A stretch of DNA of 64,000 nucleotides from an uncultured Siphonobacter sp. (GTDB lineage Bacteria; Bacteroidota; Bacteroidia; Cytophagales; Spirosomataceae), in NCBI GenBank assembly GCA_913775095.1, contig CAJYIW010000005.1:1-64000 (forward strand). The letters are read 5' to 3'. The notes beneath the pieces are model-generated. The model was not told the DNA's origin. It saw only the letters and a list, made by a program, of their open reading frames with translations, and searched no databases. Position 1 is the first letter of the stretch, and the number at the start of each line of letters is the position of its first letter. Made by a program: the position numbers and the translations under genes. Below, one piece after another: positions 8,483 to 18,209 of this stretch.

Positions 8483-8490
8483 TATTTTTG
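8483..8490 (+). promoter_or_regulatory. Candidate -7 box of pyrD
   Basis: TATTTTTG matches the Bacteroidota TAnnTTTG -7 element exactly. It ends four bases before the pyrD ATG, so the transcript would be leaderless or nearly so. No TTTG is seen at the expected -33 position, which keeps confidence low. Confidence 0.4.
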
Positions 8491-8494
8491 TCCC

Positions 8495-9535
8495 ATGTAC
8501 CAAGCTCTGATTCGCCCCATTCTCTTCTGCTTCGATCCTGAACAGGTTCATTATTTTACATTCAACGTACTGAAATTTAGTGCCAAGATACCTTTTGTTT
8601 CGGCATTGATGCGTCAGTTATTTACCATTAAAGATCCCAGGCTGGAACGTGAAGTCTTCGGATTACGCTTTCCGAACCCCGTCGGATTAGCCGCCGGATT
8701 CGATAAAAATGCCGAGCTGGTGGATGAACTCTCTGATCTGGGTTTCGGCTTCATTGAAATTGGAACGGTAACGCCCCGCCCGCAGCCGGGTAATGACAAA
8801 CCCCGTTTGTTCCGCCTCAAAGCCGATCAGGGAATCATCAATCGCATGGGTTTCAATAACAAGGGGGCACGGGTGGCCGCTGAAAAACTTAAAAGCCGGA
8901 AAAGCCGTGTGCTGATTGGTGGCAACATCGGTAAAAATAAAGTAACTCCCAACGAAGAGGCCGTTCAGGATTACCTGGCCTGTTTTCACGATTTAAAAGA
9001 TACAGTTGATTATTTCGTTGTGAATGTAAGTTCGCCCAATACGCCGAACCTGCGGGCTCTTCAGGAAAAAGAACCACTCACGGAATTATTACTTACGCTT
9101 CAAACGGAAAATAAAAAGCAGGCCAAGGCCAAACCCATTCTCCTGAAAATAGCTCCCGATCTGACGGACAGTCAGCTGGACGACATCATCGAAATTGTCC
9201 AGACCAGTGGCATCGCCGGAGTCATTGCGACGAATACGACCATCTCGCGTGAAAACCTGCAAACGCCCCGCTCCGTAGTTGAATCCATGGGAGCAGGTGG
9301 GTTATCCGGTAAGCCCGTCCGGGAGCGGTCCACGGAAGTGATCCGGTACCTGCACCAACATTCGAAGGGAGCTTTTCCGATCATTGGCGTGGGTGGTATC
9401 CATTCCCCCGAAGATGCCTGGGAAAAACTTCAGGCAGGAGCCAGTCTGGTTCAGGTCTATACCGGGTTCATCTATGAGGGCCCGGCTCAAGTGAAGCGGA
9501 TTTGCCGGTATTTACTGGAAAAACCGCTTAATTAA
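8495..9535 (+). CDS. pyrD: Dihydroorotate dehydrogenase (quinone), class 2
   Basis: PyrD oxidises dihydroorotate to orotate in pyrimidine synthesis and passes electrons to quinone at the inner membrane. The 346-residue protein shows the class 2 features: a short amphipathic N-terminal region (1-40) for membrane contact, [11 protein letters not shown] near 66-76, NRMGFNNKG, and [14 protein letters not shown], where serine rather than cysteine is the catalytic base. C-terminal FMN-phosphate stretches IGVGGI and [10 protein letters not shown] are present. It is divergent from the 7326 gene and is followed by ftsK with its own promoter. Confidence 0.95.
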   Translation: MYQALIRPILFCFDPEQVHYFTFNVLKFSAKIPFVSALMRQLFTIKDPRLEREVFGLRFPNPVGLAAGFDKNAELVDELSDLGFGFIEIGTVTPRPQPGNDKPRLFRLKADQGIINRMGFNNKGARVAAEKLKSRKSRVLIGGNIGKNKVTPNEEAVQDYLACFHDLKDTVDYFVVNVSSPNTPNLRALQEKEPLTELLLTLQTENKKQAKAKPILLKIAPDLTDSQLDDIIEIVQTSGIAGVIATNTTISRENLQTPRSVVESMGAGGLSGKPVRERSTEVIRYLHQHSKGAFPIIGVGGIHSPEDAWEKLQAGASLVQVYTGFIYEGPAQVKRICRYLLEKPLN

Positions 9536-9569
9536 AATTTATCTGGAACAGAAATGCATTTCGACAGTT

Positions 9570-9577
9570 TACTTTTG
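9570..9577 (+). promoter_or_regulatory. Candidate -7 box of ftsK
   Basis: TACTTTTG fits TAnnTTTG and lies about 90 bases before the ftsK start in the only gap between pyrD and ftsK. No clear -33 TTTG was found. Confidence 0.4.
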
Positions 9578-9666
9578 TAAATTTTCATTCCTAATTCAGA
9601 TCGTTCCTCCCACTGTACGCAAGCGAATTCTCCTGGGTTTCGCTTCTATATCATTAGTTTTAATAC

Positions 9667-12336
9667 ATGGCAAAAAAGGTAGATTCCACTAAACAATCTT
9701 TTCGAAAACCAGCTAGTCCCGTGGCCAAAAGCTTCAAGCCCAAAGCTCCCGGACCCAGTACCCGGCTGGTGGCTGGCGGACTAACCATATTGCTTTCGGT
9801 ATTATTGTTTCTGGCTTTCTTTTCGTACCTCATCTCAGGTGAGGCCGATCAGAGTGTGGTTGGCTCAGCGTTCAAAACGTCCATTCACGAATCCGGACAA
9901 AAAGTACAAAACTGGCTGGGACTGGCCGGTGCTGTAGTTGCTCATTTTTTTGTTTTTCAATGGTTTGGTATTGCCTCCTTTCTGATCATTCCGGTCCTGC
10001 TCGTGGCGGGTATCAAGATGACTTTTTCCCGGGAAATTTTCCCCCTGAAAAGACTAACCTATCAGGCCGTTTTTTACACGATCTGGGTTAGCTCTGTCCT
10101 GGGTTTCATTGTTCTTTACTCGGACTCTCAGGCTAACCTCAGTACGCTTTCGGGCGGTATTGGACTGTTAATCAATCAACTACTATACAATTTAATTGGC
10201 TGGGGGTCGATTGCGGTCATTGCCGCGAGCTTATTTGTGTTTGTGATTTACTTCTACCGGGTTGATTCGCTCGAACACGTCGCGGAACGGGTGGAAGGGA
10301 TCAAGGTTCCTAAACCATCCCTTAGTAACCCCTTCAAAAATCTGTTTAAAGAACTGGAAGATTCCGAAGAAGAGACGGAAGAAAAAGAGGAAGAACAGCC
10401 CGCTCCGGTCAGGGAAATTCCCAAGCCTGCTCCCCGGGTACCGTTTGCCGCTACCCCTCCCCCAGTGATCGAGGAAGAGGAGCCGGAGGAAGAAGAACCG
10501 GAAGAGGATCTGGAGCAAATGCAGCTGGAAAAAGTAAACCGTCTGGCGGAAGATGCCCGACGCGTTCTGGAAACGCCCGTTCGTTTGCCCGTTACACTAA
10601 AACAGGAACCAGAACCCGAGCCAGAACCCGAACCCGTTTTTGAAGAAGTCGTTACGTATGTACCTCCCGTGACGGTACCTGTCACCGTTAGTAAACCAGC
10701 CGCCAAAGCGGGTAATGCCGAACCGGATTTCATCATTGAACAGGTTCCGGCCGAGGAAATTCTGCCGCAGAAAAAGATTGAGAAACTGGACACCAAGCCC
10801 AATGAAAACCTGATCAAGGAGTTGGGCCTCTACGATCCTACGCTTGATCTGGCCCGGTACGAATACCCGACGGTAGACCTGCTGAAGGAATACGCTCCGG
10901 ACAAAGCTCAGGTTTCGGAAGAAGAATTAAAAACGAAGAAGGATACCATCGTCCGGACGCTGAGTGATTACGGGATCAGTATTGCCAGTATTAAGGCCAC
11001 GCCGGGCCCAACGGTTACCTTATACGAAATCATTCCTTCCGCCGGAGTTAAAATCTCCCGCATTAAATCGCTGGAAGATGATATCGCTCTGTCGCTGGCG
11101 GCTCTGGGCATTCGGATCATTGCTCCCATGCCGGGTAAAGGAACGATCGGGATTGAAGTTCCGAATAAAAACCGAGAAATGGTTAGCATTCGGGCGGTCG
11201 TGGCCAGTGAGAAATTCCAGAAATCAACGGCTGAGTTACCCGTCGTTTTAGGAAAAACCATTTCCAACGAAATCTTCGTGACGGATCTGGCCAAGATGCC
11301 TCACTTACTGATTGCCGGGGCTACGGGTCAGGGTAAATCGGTGGGGATGAACGTCATTCTGGCCTCCCTGCTCTATAAAAAGCACCCTTCGCAGCTGAAA
11401 CTCGTTCTGGTGGATCCGAAGAAGGTGGAGTTAAGTTTATTCAGCAAAATCGAACGACATTTCCTGGCGAAGTTGCCCGGCACGGAAGATGCGATCATTA
11501 CCGATACCAAAAAGGTTATTTACACGCTGAATTCCCTTTGCGTGGAAATGGACTCCCGGTATGAGCTGCTGAAAAATGCCGGTTGCCGGAACCTGAAAGA
11601 GTACAATCAGAAGTTCATTGAACGCCGCCTCAATCCCGAAAAAGGCCACCGTTTTCTACCGTACATCGTGCTGGTTATTGACGAGTTAGCGGATTTGATG
11701 ATGACGGCAGGAAAAGAGGTAGAAACCCCCATTGCCCGTCTGGCTCAGCTGGCCCGGGCTATTGGTATTCACCTGATTGTGGCCACGCAACGCCCGTCAG
11801 TGGATATCATTACGGGTAAAATCAAGGCTAACTTCCCGGCCCGTCTGTCATTCAAGGTAACTCAGAAAGTCGATTCCCGAACCATTCTTGATACCAGCGG
11901 AGCCGATCAGCTGGTGGGTCAGGGGGATATGCTCTTCCTCCAGGGCTCAGACATGACTCGTTTGCAGTGTGCGTTTGTTGATACCCCTGAAGTAGATGCC
12001 CTTTGTGATTTCATTGGTGAACAGCAGGGTTATTCCGACGCCTATCTCCTGCCCGAGTTTGAAGGAGACGAGTCGGGTAATGAAGAAAAAGACGTGGATC
12101 TGGCCCAGCTCGATCCGATGTATAAAGATGCGGCCCGACTGATTGTCATTCATCAGCAAGGCTCGACATCGCTGATTCAGCGGAAAATGAAACTGGGGTA
12201 TAACCGGGCCGGGCGGATCATGGATCAGCTGGAGGCCACGGGCGTGGTAGGTCCTTTTGAAGGCTCGAAAGCTCGGGAAGTACTCATCCAGAGCGAAGAG
12301 CGACTGGAGGAATTATTCAAAGAATTACGATTATAA
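9667..12336 (+). CDS. ftsK: DNA translocase FtsK
   Basis: FtsK is anchored at the division septum and pumps chromosomal DNA during the last step of segregation. The 889-residue protein has a basic start, four hydrophobic segments (about 33-58, 88-115, 130-152, 160-195), a Glu/Pro-rich linker (about 215-350), the beta domain, and the motor with Walker A GATGQGKS near 550 and Walker B VLVIDELADLMM near 670. The gamma DNA-binding winged helix closes it (about 815-880; YNRAGRIMDQLE). The linker's acid run is encoded by repetitive GAA/GAG-Pro codons, which create long false antisense ORFs. A terminator follows the stop. Confidence 0.96.
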   Translation: MAKKVDSTKQSFRKPASPVAKSFKPKAPGPSTRLVAGGLTILLSVLLFLAFFSYLISGEADQSVVGSAFKTSIHESGQKVQNWLGLAGAVVAHFFVFQWFGIASFLIIPVLLVAGIKMTFSREIFPLKRLTYQAVFYTIWVSSVLGFIVLYSDSQANLSTLSGGIGLLINQLLYNLIGWGSIAVIAASLFVFVIYFYRVDSLEHVAERVEGIKVPKPSLSNPFKNLFKELEDSEEETEEKEEEQPAPVREIPKPAPRVPFAATPPPVIEEEEPEEEEPEEDLEQMQLEKVNRLAEDARRVLETPVRLPVTLKQEPEPEPEPEPVFEEVVTYVPPVTVPVTVSKPAAKAGNAEPDFIIEQVPAEEILPQKKIEKLDTKPNENLIKELGLYDPTLDLARYEYPTVDLLKEYAPDKAQVSEEELKTKKDTIVRTLSDYGISIASIKATPGPTVTLYEIIPSAGVKISRIKSLEDDIALSLAALGIRIIAPMPGKGTIGIEVPNKNREMVSIRAVVASEKFQKSTAELPVVLGKTISNEIFVTDLAKMPHLLIAGATGQGKSVGMNVILASLLYKKHPSQLKLVLVDPKKVELSLFSKIERHFLAKLPGTEDAIITDTKKVIYTLNSLCVEMDSRYELLKNAGCRNLKEYNQKFIERRLNPEKGHRFLPYIVLVIDELADLMMTAGKEVETPIARLAQLARAIGIHLIVATQRPSVDIITGKIKANFPARLSFKVTQKVDSRTILDTSGADQLVGQGDMLFLQGSDMTRLQCAFVDTPEVDALCDFIGEQQGYSDAYLLPEFEGDESGNEEKDVDLAQLDPMYKDAARLIVIHQQGSTSLIQRKMKLGYNRAGRIMDQLEATGVVGPFEGSKAREVLIQSEERLEELFKELRL

Positions 12337-12361
12337 GGCCTCTCTGAGCAGCCGGAAGTTT

Positions 12362-12389
12362 ATAGCCACGGGGTCATTCCCGTGGCTAT
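12362..12389 (+). terminator. Terminator of ftsK
   Basis: ATAGCCACGGG and CCCGTGGCTAT form a perfect 11-bp stem with a 6-base loop, 25 bases after the ftsK stop. The following T run is short. Confidence 0.7.
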
Positions 12390-12470
12390 TCATGTATAAA
12401 GGCTGGTTCACAATTTTTAACGTTTGCCCCCAAACCAAGTAAGGACTCGCTCCGTTACTTTCAATAATCC

Positions 12471-13097
12471 ATGAAACGATATCCCATGACTATTCAACGC
12501 TTTCTTGTTGCTACGCTTCTGCTCGTTTATCCCCTCATCAGTCAGGCTCAGGACTCCAAAGCCGCCGCCATTCTGGAGGCGATGAGCAAAAAATACCAGT
12601 CCTTTTCGTCTTTCAGTGCGGCCTTTACCTACGGCTCAGAGTCAGGCATGATTACGACCAAAGCGGGAAAATACCATTTGAAATTACAGGGACAGGAAGT
12701 ATTTAACGATGGAAAAACCGTCGCTACTTACGTAAAAGAGGCCAATGAAGTAAACCTTTCCTCGAACGATCCGGCCAGTAACGAATTCAGCCCGGCCAAC
12801 ATTTATAATCTCTACAAAAACGGCTATACGTATAAACTGGTTCAGGAAGGCAAGGGCAGTCATGCCGTGGTTGATCTGACTCCTGCCAAGGGAAAGTCAT
12901 CGAACGTAGCGAAGGTACGCCTGACTATTTCGCAAAAAGACCATACTCTTCAAAGCTGGCAGATTACGGACAAATCGGGGAAAGTACAGAATTTCAAAAT
13001 CAGTAAGTTTACTCCTAACGTAGCCGTGGCTGATAACCAGTTTACTTTTAATAAAGCCAAGTATCCCGGCGTTGAAGTCATTGACTTGCGTGATTAA
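12471..13097 (+). CDS. lolA: LolA-like outer membrane lipoprotein carrier
   Basis: LolA ferries lipoproteins through the periplasm from the LolCDE exporter to the outer membrane. The 208-residue protein has a signal peptide ending SQA-Q near residue 26; the Met at residue 6 (12486) is an equally good start. The mature part follows the LolA pattern: an initial helix with LEAMSKKYQSFSSFSAAFTY, a beta half-barrel with KAGKYHLKLQGQEVFNDGKTVATY, and the late FTFNKAKYPGVEVIDLRD. It sits between ftsK and a terminator and looks monocistronic. Bacteroidota LolA proteins are divergent, so client range is uncertain. Confidence 0.85.
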   Translation: MKRYPMTIQRFLVATLLLVYPLISQAQDSKAAAILEAMSKKYQSFSSFSAAFTYGSESGMITTKAGKYHLKLQGQEVFNDGKTVATYVKEANEVNLSSNDPASNEFSPANIYNLYKNGYTYKLVQEGKGSHAVVDLTPAKGKSSNVAKVRLTISQKDHTLQSWQITDKSGKVQNFKISKFTPNVAVADNQFTFNKAKYPGVEVIDLRD

Positions 13098-13116
13098 GGA
13101 TCCAAATAACATCAGT

Positions 13117-13146
13117 GAAAAAGCCCGGCTACTGTCGGGCTTTTTC
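13117..13146. terminator. Bidirectional terminator between lolA and receiver gene
   Basis: GAAAAAGCCCG and CGGGCTTTTTC pair over 11 bp around an 8-base loop. A and T runs on both sides suit both convergent genes. Confidence 0.9.
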
Positions 13147-13156
13147 CTTGTAAAGT

Positions 13157-13540
13157 TCAGGAGAGCTCTTCCTGAAATATCTTTCTGATCAGACTGATCA
13201 GTTCGTTCGGATTGACCGGCTTTTCCAGATACCCCGCCGCTCCGCGTTTCAGGGCTTCGGCTACGGCTTCTTCCTGTCCCATACCCGATAAAACCAACAC
13301 GGGTATCTCATCGCCCAGATGTTCTTTCACGTAACTCAACACTTCCAGCCCCGTATGATGGGGCATGAGCAAATCCGTTAAGACCATATCGGGCTTCGAC
13401 TGGCTCAGTACTGCCAGGGCTTGCCTGCCGTCAGAGGCCGTCTGCACTTCGAAGCCTTCTTTCTGGAGGCGGTACGACAGCACTTTCAACGTCAGTGCCT
13501 CATCCTCAGCAATTAATATCGAAGGTGATTTTGTATTCAT
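13157..13540 (-). CDS. Single-domain response regulator
   Basis: A 127-residue lone receiver domain. It keeps the acidic pair AEDE (11-14), the phospho-acceptor Asp56 (VLTDLLMP), Thr/Ser in VLSGMG and the conserved lysine in LEKPVNP. There is no output domain, so it probably works as a phosphate shuttle or by binding a partner. It faces away from the hybrid kinase at 13868, whose gene starts 328 bp upstream, and may belong to that signalling block. Confidence 0.92.
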   Translation of the reverse strand: MNTKSPSILIAEDEALTLKVLSYRLQKEGFEVQTASDGRQALAVLSQSKPDMVLTDLLMPHHTGLEVLSYVKEHLGDEIPVLVLSGMGQEEAVAEALKRGAAGYLEKPVNPNELISLIRKIFQEELS

Positions 13541-13867
13541 ACGTCTAATTTCATGGAAAAGAAACCCCTATCTTTTTAAGGTAACCTGTTTACCTCCTGC
13601 TTTGTTGAAGTAAAAGATGACTATACGTCAACTACAAAAAAACAGGAGCAGGAATAAGGTTCATGATTGCTACCGAAATACAACTTATTCTTCAATAAAT
13701 TAAATTACTGATAATCAGTAGGTTTCAGAGAGCAATGTACCAAAATCTGTGAGGATATTCCCAAAAATACCTTCTGTTTTCCTTCCTAAATGAATAGAGC
13801 CATGCGTAATTTGCCGATCTGATCGAGCTTAGGTTTCGTATCTTTTCATTTCCCAGAGCCGAGTACT
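13541..13867. other. Divergent intergenic region of the signalling block
   Basis: These 327 bp must carry the promoters of the lone receiver (minus) and the hybrid kinase (plus). I see no ORF and no RNA gene. Near the kinase, TATCTTTT (13839-13846) is one base off the TAnnTTTG -7 box. A short palindrome TACTGAT-A-ATCAGTA lies at 13706-13720 and could be an operator, which is inference only. Confidence 0.6.
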
Positions 13868-16800
13868 ATGACTTCATTATCCGCCAGAAGCCGCGTCAAT
13901 TTAATATTCGTACTGGGAGTAACACTCCTGGTAATGGTAGGCGTGGTTACTTACCGCACGTTTCTGAAACAGGCTGATGATTCCGAATGGGTCACTCATA
14001 CCTATCAGACGATCAATCACCTGGAAAATTCCCGTAATCTTCTGCAAAAGATGCACGTAGCCCAGCGGGACCGCCGGGTCAATCCATCGAATACGCATTC
14101 TGTTCAGGATTTTACGATTGCTCATAAGCAACTGGAGGCCCAGTTAAAGACCCTGAGCAGACTCATGTCGGATAATGCCTCTCAGACGCTGTACCTCTCC
14201 AGGATTGACGAAAAACTACAGGGGGCCATCCGGTTCTGGTCTTTACCCGAAAATGCTATTCATAACCTCAAAACCATTAATGAGGAAAGTAACCGCATCA
14301 ATTCCATTCGCTCGGATATTGATAAAATGGTTTCGATTGAAGACAGCTTACTGAAGGAACGTCAGACGGCCCAGGCTTCGGCGTTCAAAGTGGCCGGCGT
14401 TACCATCGTGGGGGCTATGCTCTTTGCCATTCTGATTACTTCAGTATTAATTTATCTGATTTACAAAGAATTAACCCAGCGTCAGGCCGCTCAGAAAGAG
14501 TTAAGTATCAAGCTGGATGATGTGTCTAAGCTTAATCATGAAGCGGCTCAGAAAAACTGGCTTTTGACCGGTGTTTCCAAAATTAACGACAGTCTTCAGA
14601 GTACTCATCAGATTGAAACCCTGGCTCAGTCGGTGATTCAGCAGTTGAGCTCCTACGTACAGATTCAGGCCGCCGCTTTCTACATCGTTCAGGGGGATGA
14701 ATTGGTTCGCCAGGCGTCCCTTGGCTTACCCGATCATGCTCCGCAGACCTACCCGCTGGAAGCTGGCCTTCTGGGCAATGCCGCCAAGAGCAAACGAATT
14801 CACCGCATCACGAACGTTCCTGAGCACTTCTGGCAGCTGACCTCAGGACTGGGAGCTTCAAGGCCCGGCGAAGTGGTTTTTGTGCCTTTGCGGGTAGACG
14901 GTCAGTTGAAAGGCATGCTTGAGCTGGCTTCCTTCCAGCCTTTTTCTGAAGCGTCGATCTCCTTGCTTGAAACGGTTGCGAACAATATTTCCGTAGCTCT
15001 GGACGCCAGTCTGACTCAGGAAGCTAATAATCTGCTCCTGAGCCAGGTGCAGGAGCAGAAAAAAGTACTGGAAGATCAGCAGAACTACCTTCGGGAGACG
15101 AATGAAGAATTAACCCGTCAGACGGAAGCTTTACAGGCCTCTGAGGAAGAAATGCGGGTTCAGGAAGAAGAGTTACGGCAGGTAAATGCCGAGCTGGAAG
15201 AACGCAATGAAGCCATGGAATCAGCCCGGCAGGCATTGGCTGCCAAGGCTCGTGAGCTGGAAATGACGAGCAAGTACAAATCTGAATTTCTGGCCAACAT
15301 GTCGCACGAATTACGCACGCCGCTGAACAGCGTACTGATTCTGGCCCGGCTCCTGGCCGATAATAAACCCGGCAATCTGACTGAGAAGCAGGTGGAACAC
15401 GCCCGCGTCATTTTTAAATCGGGGAACGATTTGTTAACCTTAATTAACGACGTACTGGACTTATCCAAAATTGAGGCGGGCAAAGTAGAGGTTATTCAGG
15501 AAGAAGTACATTCGGCTCACGTCCTTCGAAACATGCAGGAGTTATTCAGTGCCCTGGCCGAAGAAAAAGGTATTACTTTCCAGACCATTCGCGGAGAAGT
15601 AGCTCTGCAGAGTTTTTCCAGCGATCAGCAACGTATTGAGCAGATCGTCAAGAACTTGCTGTCGAACGCGTTTAAATTTACCCCTCAGGGGGGCACAATC
15701 CGGTTTAGCATTGACCTGATTCGTCCCCGGCCGAGCTTCTTCAGCAGTAACCTCAGTGAAGCCCGCGAGGTACTGGCCCTGAGCGTACAGGATTCCGGTA
15801 TCGGGATTCCGGCGGATAAACAACAGCTCATCTTTGAAGCTTTCCAGCAGGCGGACGGTTCCACCAATCGTAAATACGGCGGAACGGGGTTAGGCTTATC
15901 CATCTGTAAGGAACTGGCTCATCTGCTGGGTGGAGAGATCCGCGTTGAAAGCACGGTCGGCAAAGGCAGCAAATTTACGCTTTACCTTCCCGCCCTTACC
16001 TATGCAGGAGCCAGCCAGCCTCCAGCCGGGCCAGCCAGTAAAGAAAGTAAACCAGAAGCTGCACCCTCGGCCGTTTCTTTCCCGGAACACCGCACAACCC
16101 AGGACCTGGTTCATGATGATCGTGACTCCTTGCAGCCCCATGAAACGGGCATTCTGATCATTGAAGACGATGCCGTGTTTGCCCACTTGTTAAGGGATTA
16201 CATCCGTAGCAAAGGGTATAAGGCCATCGTTTCCATGAGCGGGGAAGAAGGTCTGTACTACGCCCGAAAATATGCCCCAGCAGCCATCTTGCTGGACATT
16301 AAGTTACCTGGCATTAACGGATGGGAAGTTCTGAAGTATCTGAAAAGTGATCCCCTGCTACAGTCCATTCCCGTACACATCATCACTGCCCAGGATAAAC
16401 CCCAGGAAACGATAGAAGGAGCCGAAAGCTATACCAGTAAAACAGCCGCCCAGGATACGCTGGATGAAGTCTTCACCCAACTTACGGCCCAGCAGCCCTC
16501 GGACGATAAGAAATTACTGATTCTTTCCGAAAATCAGTCCCTCGAAAAGTCCGTCATCAAGTGGCTGGAAGAGCGGGGCCTGCAAATTCATACCCAGTTT
16601 GTGGATACCATCGAAGAAGCCTCCAACCGCCTGATGAATCAGGATTTCCACAGCATTCTGGTGGATTCGGGGGATTCTGCCGACCATTCCCTTCAAAACC
16701 TTCAGGCCATTCAGGTAGCCCGGGGAACGCGTCGGATTCCGACCATTCTGTTCATGAATCAGGATGTATTACCCGCCGATGAAGCCAAACTCAAGAAGGT

Positions 16801-17308
16801 TTCGGATGTGATCATTCGTAATTCCCAACTAGCCAAAGATCGTCTGCTGGATGAGCTGGAACTGTTTTTGTTTAAGATTGAAAACCCACCTGTATTACCC
16901 AAAGCTCAGGCCATTATTCCCGAAAAAGCTTTGAAAGGCAGGAAGGTACTGGTCGTTGATGATGACATGCGAAATGTGTTTTCTCTGAGTACCTTACTGG
17001 AGGAACACGAAATGCACATCATCACCGCCGGAGACGGACGCGAAGCCCTGGAATCGCTCGAAGACAACCCCGATACCGCCTTGGTGCTTATGGACATCAT
17101 GATGCCGGAAATGGACGGTTACGAAGCCATGCGACACATCCGGGCCAACCAGCGACTGGAAAAACTGCCCATCATTGCCCTGACGGCCAAAGCCATGCAG
17201 GGGGATCGGGAAAAGTGCATTGAAGCGGGGGCGTCCGATTACATTACCAAACCCATTGACAGCAAACAGTTATTGTCCCTAATACGAGTCTGGCTATCAC
17301 AAGGCTAA
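13868..17308 (+). CDS. Hybrid sensor kinase with GAF and three receiver domains
   Basis: A 1146-residue membrane kinase. Order: TM helix (11-31), helical periplasmic sensor of CHASE3 type (35-170), TM helix (175-200), GAF (245-380), a Glu/Gln-rich coiled coil (385-470), HisKA with His480 in NMSHELRTP, HATPase (590-712; DSGIGIP, GGTGLGL), then receivers. Receiver 1 (761-870) has EDD and Asp810; receiver 3 (1025-1140) has DDD and Asp1076. The middle one (881-1005) has SENQ in place of the acidic pair and Arg for the key Lys, so it is a pseudo-receiver. It leads an apparent operon with cheR, cheB and a second kinase 42 bp or less apart. The coiled coil could be a CheR target (inference). Confidence 0.93.
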   Translation: MTSLSARSRVNLIFVLGVTLLVMVGVVTYRTFLKQADDSEWVTHTYQTINHLENSRNLLQKMHVAQRDRRVNPSNTHSVQDFTIAHKQLEAQLKTLSRLMSDNASQTLYLSRIDEKLQGAIRFWSLPENAIHNLKTINEESNRINSIRSDIDKMVSIEDSLLKERQTAQASAFKVAGVTIVGAMLFAILITSVLIYLIYKELTQRQAAQKELSIKLDDVSKLNHEAAQKNWLLTGVSKINDSLQSTHQIETLAQSVIQQLSSYVQIQAAAFYIVQGDELVRQASLGLPDHAPQTYPLEAGLLGNAAKSKRIHRITNVPEHFWQLTSGLGASRPGEVVFVPLRVDGQLKGMLELASFQPFSEASISLLETVANNISVALDASLTQEANNLLLSQVQEQKKVLEDQQNYLRETNEELTRQTEALQASEEEMRVQEEELRQVNAELEERNEAMESARQALAAKARELEMTSKYKSEFLANMSHELRTPLNSVLILARLLADNKPGNLTEKQVEHARVIFKSGNDLLTLINDVLDLSKIEAGKVEVIQEEVHSAHVLRNMQELFSALAEEKGITFQTIRGEVALQSFSSDQQRIEQIVKNLLSNAFKFTPQGGTIRFSIDLIRPRPSFFSSNLSEAREVLALSVQDSGIGIPADKQQLIFEAFQQADGSTNRKYGGTGLGLSICKELAHLLGGEIRVESTVGKGSKFTLYLPALTYAGASQPPAGPASKESKPEAAPSAVSFPEHRTTQDLVHDDRDSLQPHETGILIIEDDAVFAHLLRDYIRSKGYKAIVSMSGEEGLYYARKYAPAAILLDIKLPGINGWEVLKYLKSDPLLQSIPVHIITAQDKPQETIEGAESYTSKTAAQDTLDEVFTQLTAQQPSDDKKLLILSENQSLEKSVIKWLEERGLQIHTQFVDTIEEASNRLMNQDFHSILVDSGDSADHSLQNLQAIQVARGTRRIPTILFMNQDVLPADEAKLKKVSDVIIRNSQLAKDRLLDELELFLFKIENPPVLPKAQAIIPEKALKGRKVLVVDDDMRNVFSLSTLLEEHEMHIITAGDGREALESLEDNPDTALVLMDIMMPEMDGYEAMRHIRANQRLEKLPIIALTAKAMQGDREKCIEAGASDYITKPIDSKQLLSLIRVWLSQG

Positions 17309-17350
17309 CCTGCTGTTGGCTTGTGATAGATAATCAGCCAAAGCGTTTTT

Positions 17351-18178
17351 ATGAATGAATGGATTGAAATTCAACCCGAACAGATAGATGACATTGTCCA
17401 GATTATTCGGGAGCAATACGGATATGATTTCAGTGATTACTCGCGGGCCTCTTTTACCCGCCGGGTTAAACACTGCATGCAGGCCGCTCATATAAAAAAT
17501 GTTACGGATCTTCAGCATCATCTGGTGAATGAACCTTCGTTTTTCAACTGGTTTTTGCAGACATTGACGGTCAATGTAACCGAAATGTTCCGGGATCCGC
17601 TTTTTTACAAGGCCCTGAGGGAAACCGTGATTCCGCGACTGGCCTCCTACCCCATTATTAAAATCTGGCATGCGGGTTGTGCCACGGGCGAAGAAGTATT
17701 TTCGATGGCTATTTTATTGAAGGAAGCCGGTTTACTCGAAAGAACCCGCATTTATGCCACGGATCTGAATCCGGCCAATCTGGAAAAAGCCCGCAAGGGA
17801 ATTATGCCCCTGAGTGCTATGAAGGAATACACGGCCAATTACATTCGCTCGGGGGGAGTTGAGGAGTTTTCCTCGTATTACGAAGCCCACCGGGATTACG
17901 TGCAGCTGGACTCCAGCTTATTGAAGAATGTGCTGTTTTCGCAGCATAATCTGGTAACCGACCAGGTGTTTAATGAATTTCAGCTGATTTGTTGTCGAAA
18001 CGTTCTGATCTATTTTAATAAAATCCTTCAAAATCGGGTATTGCAACTGTTTTACGACAGCCTGGTTCCGTTGGGTTACCTCGCTCTGGGTATGAAAGAG
18101 TCGTTATTATTTATGGATGTTCGCCCGAGATTCGATTCCATCAAGGATGAAGCCAAGATCTTCAGACGCAAAAATTAA
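17351..18178 (+). CDS. cheR: CheR-type protein-glutamate methyltransferase
   Basis: CheR methylates glutamates in coiled coils of chemoreceptors using SAM. The 275-residue protein has the N-terminal helical domain (1-85; YSRASFTRRVKHCM), then the Rossmann domain with the SAM loop HAGCATGEEVFS near 110-120, TVNVTEMFRD, and ICCRNVLIYF near 215-225. It lacks the C-terminal NWETF-binding region seen in tetrapeptide-tethered types. No chemoreceptor, CheA or CheW gene is near; instead it lies 42 bp after a hybrid kinase and 31 bp before cheB. The target is probably the kinase, by inference. Confidence 0.93.
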   Translation: MNEWIEIQPEQIDDIVQIIREQYGYDFSDYSRASFTRRVKHCMQAAHIKNVTDLQHHLVNEPSFFNWFLQTLTVNVTEMFRDPLFYKALRETVIPRLASYPIIKIWHAGCATGEEVFSMAILLKEAGLLERTRIYATDLNPANLEKARKGIMPLSAMKEYTANYIRSGGVEEFSSYYEAHRDYVQLDSSLLKNVLFSQHNLVTDQVFNEFQLICCRNVLIYFNKILQNRVLQLFYDSLVPLGYLALGMKESLLFMDVRPRFDSIKDEAKIFRRKN

Positions 18179-18209
18179 GCTTGATTTTCAGATAACCCCA
18201 CCGGAATAT

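Noticed and set aside
10254-10817. 187-residue antisense ORF in ftsK
   Set aside because: It is the Ser/Gly-rich shadow of the Glu/Pro-rich linker codons of ftsK.
18117-18209. Longer cheB start overlapping cheR
   Set aside because: The extra 31 residues do not fit the CheB catalytic domain, which starts right after the ATG at 18210.
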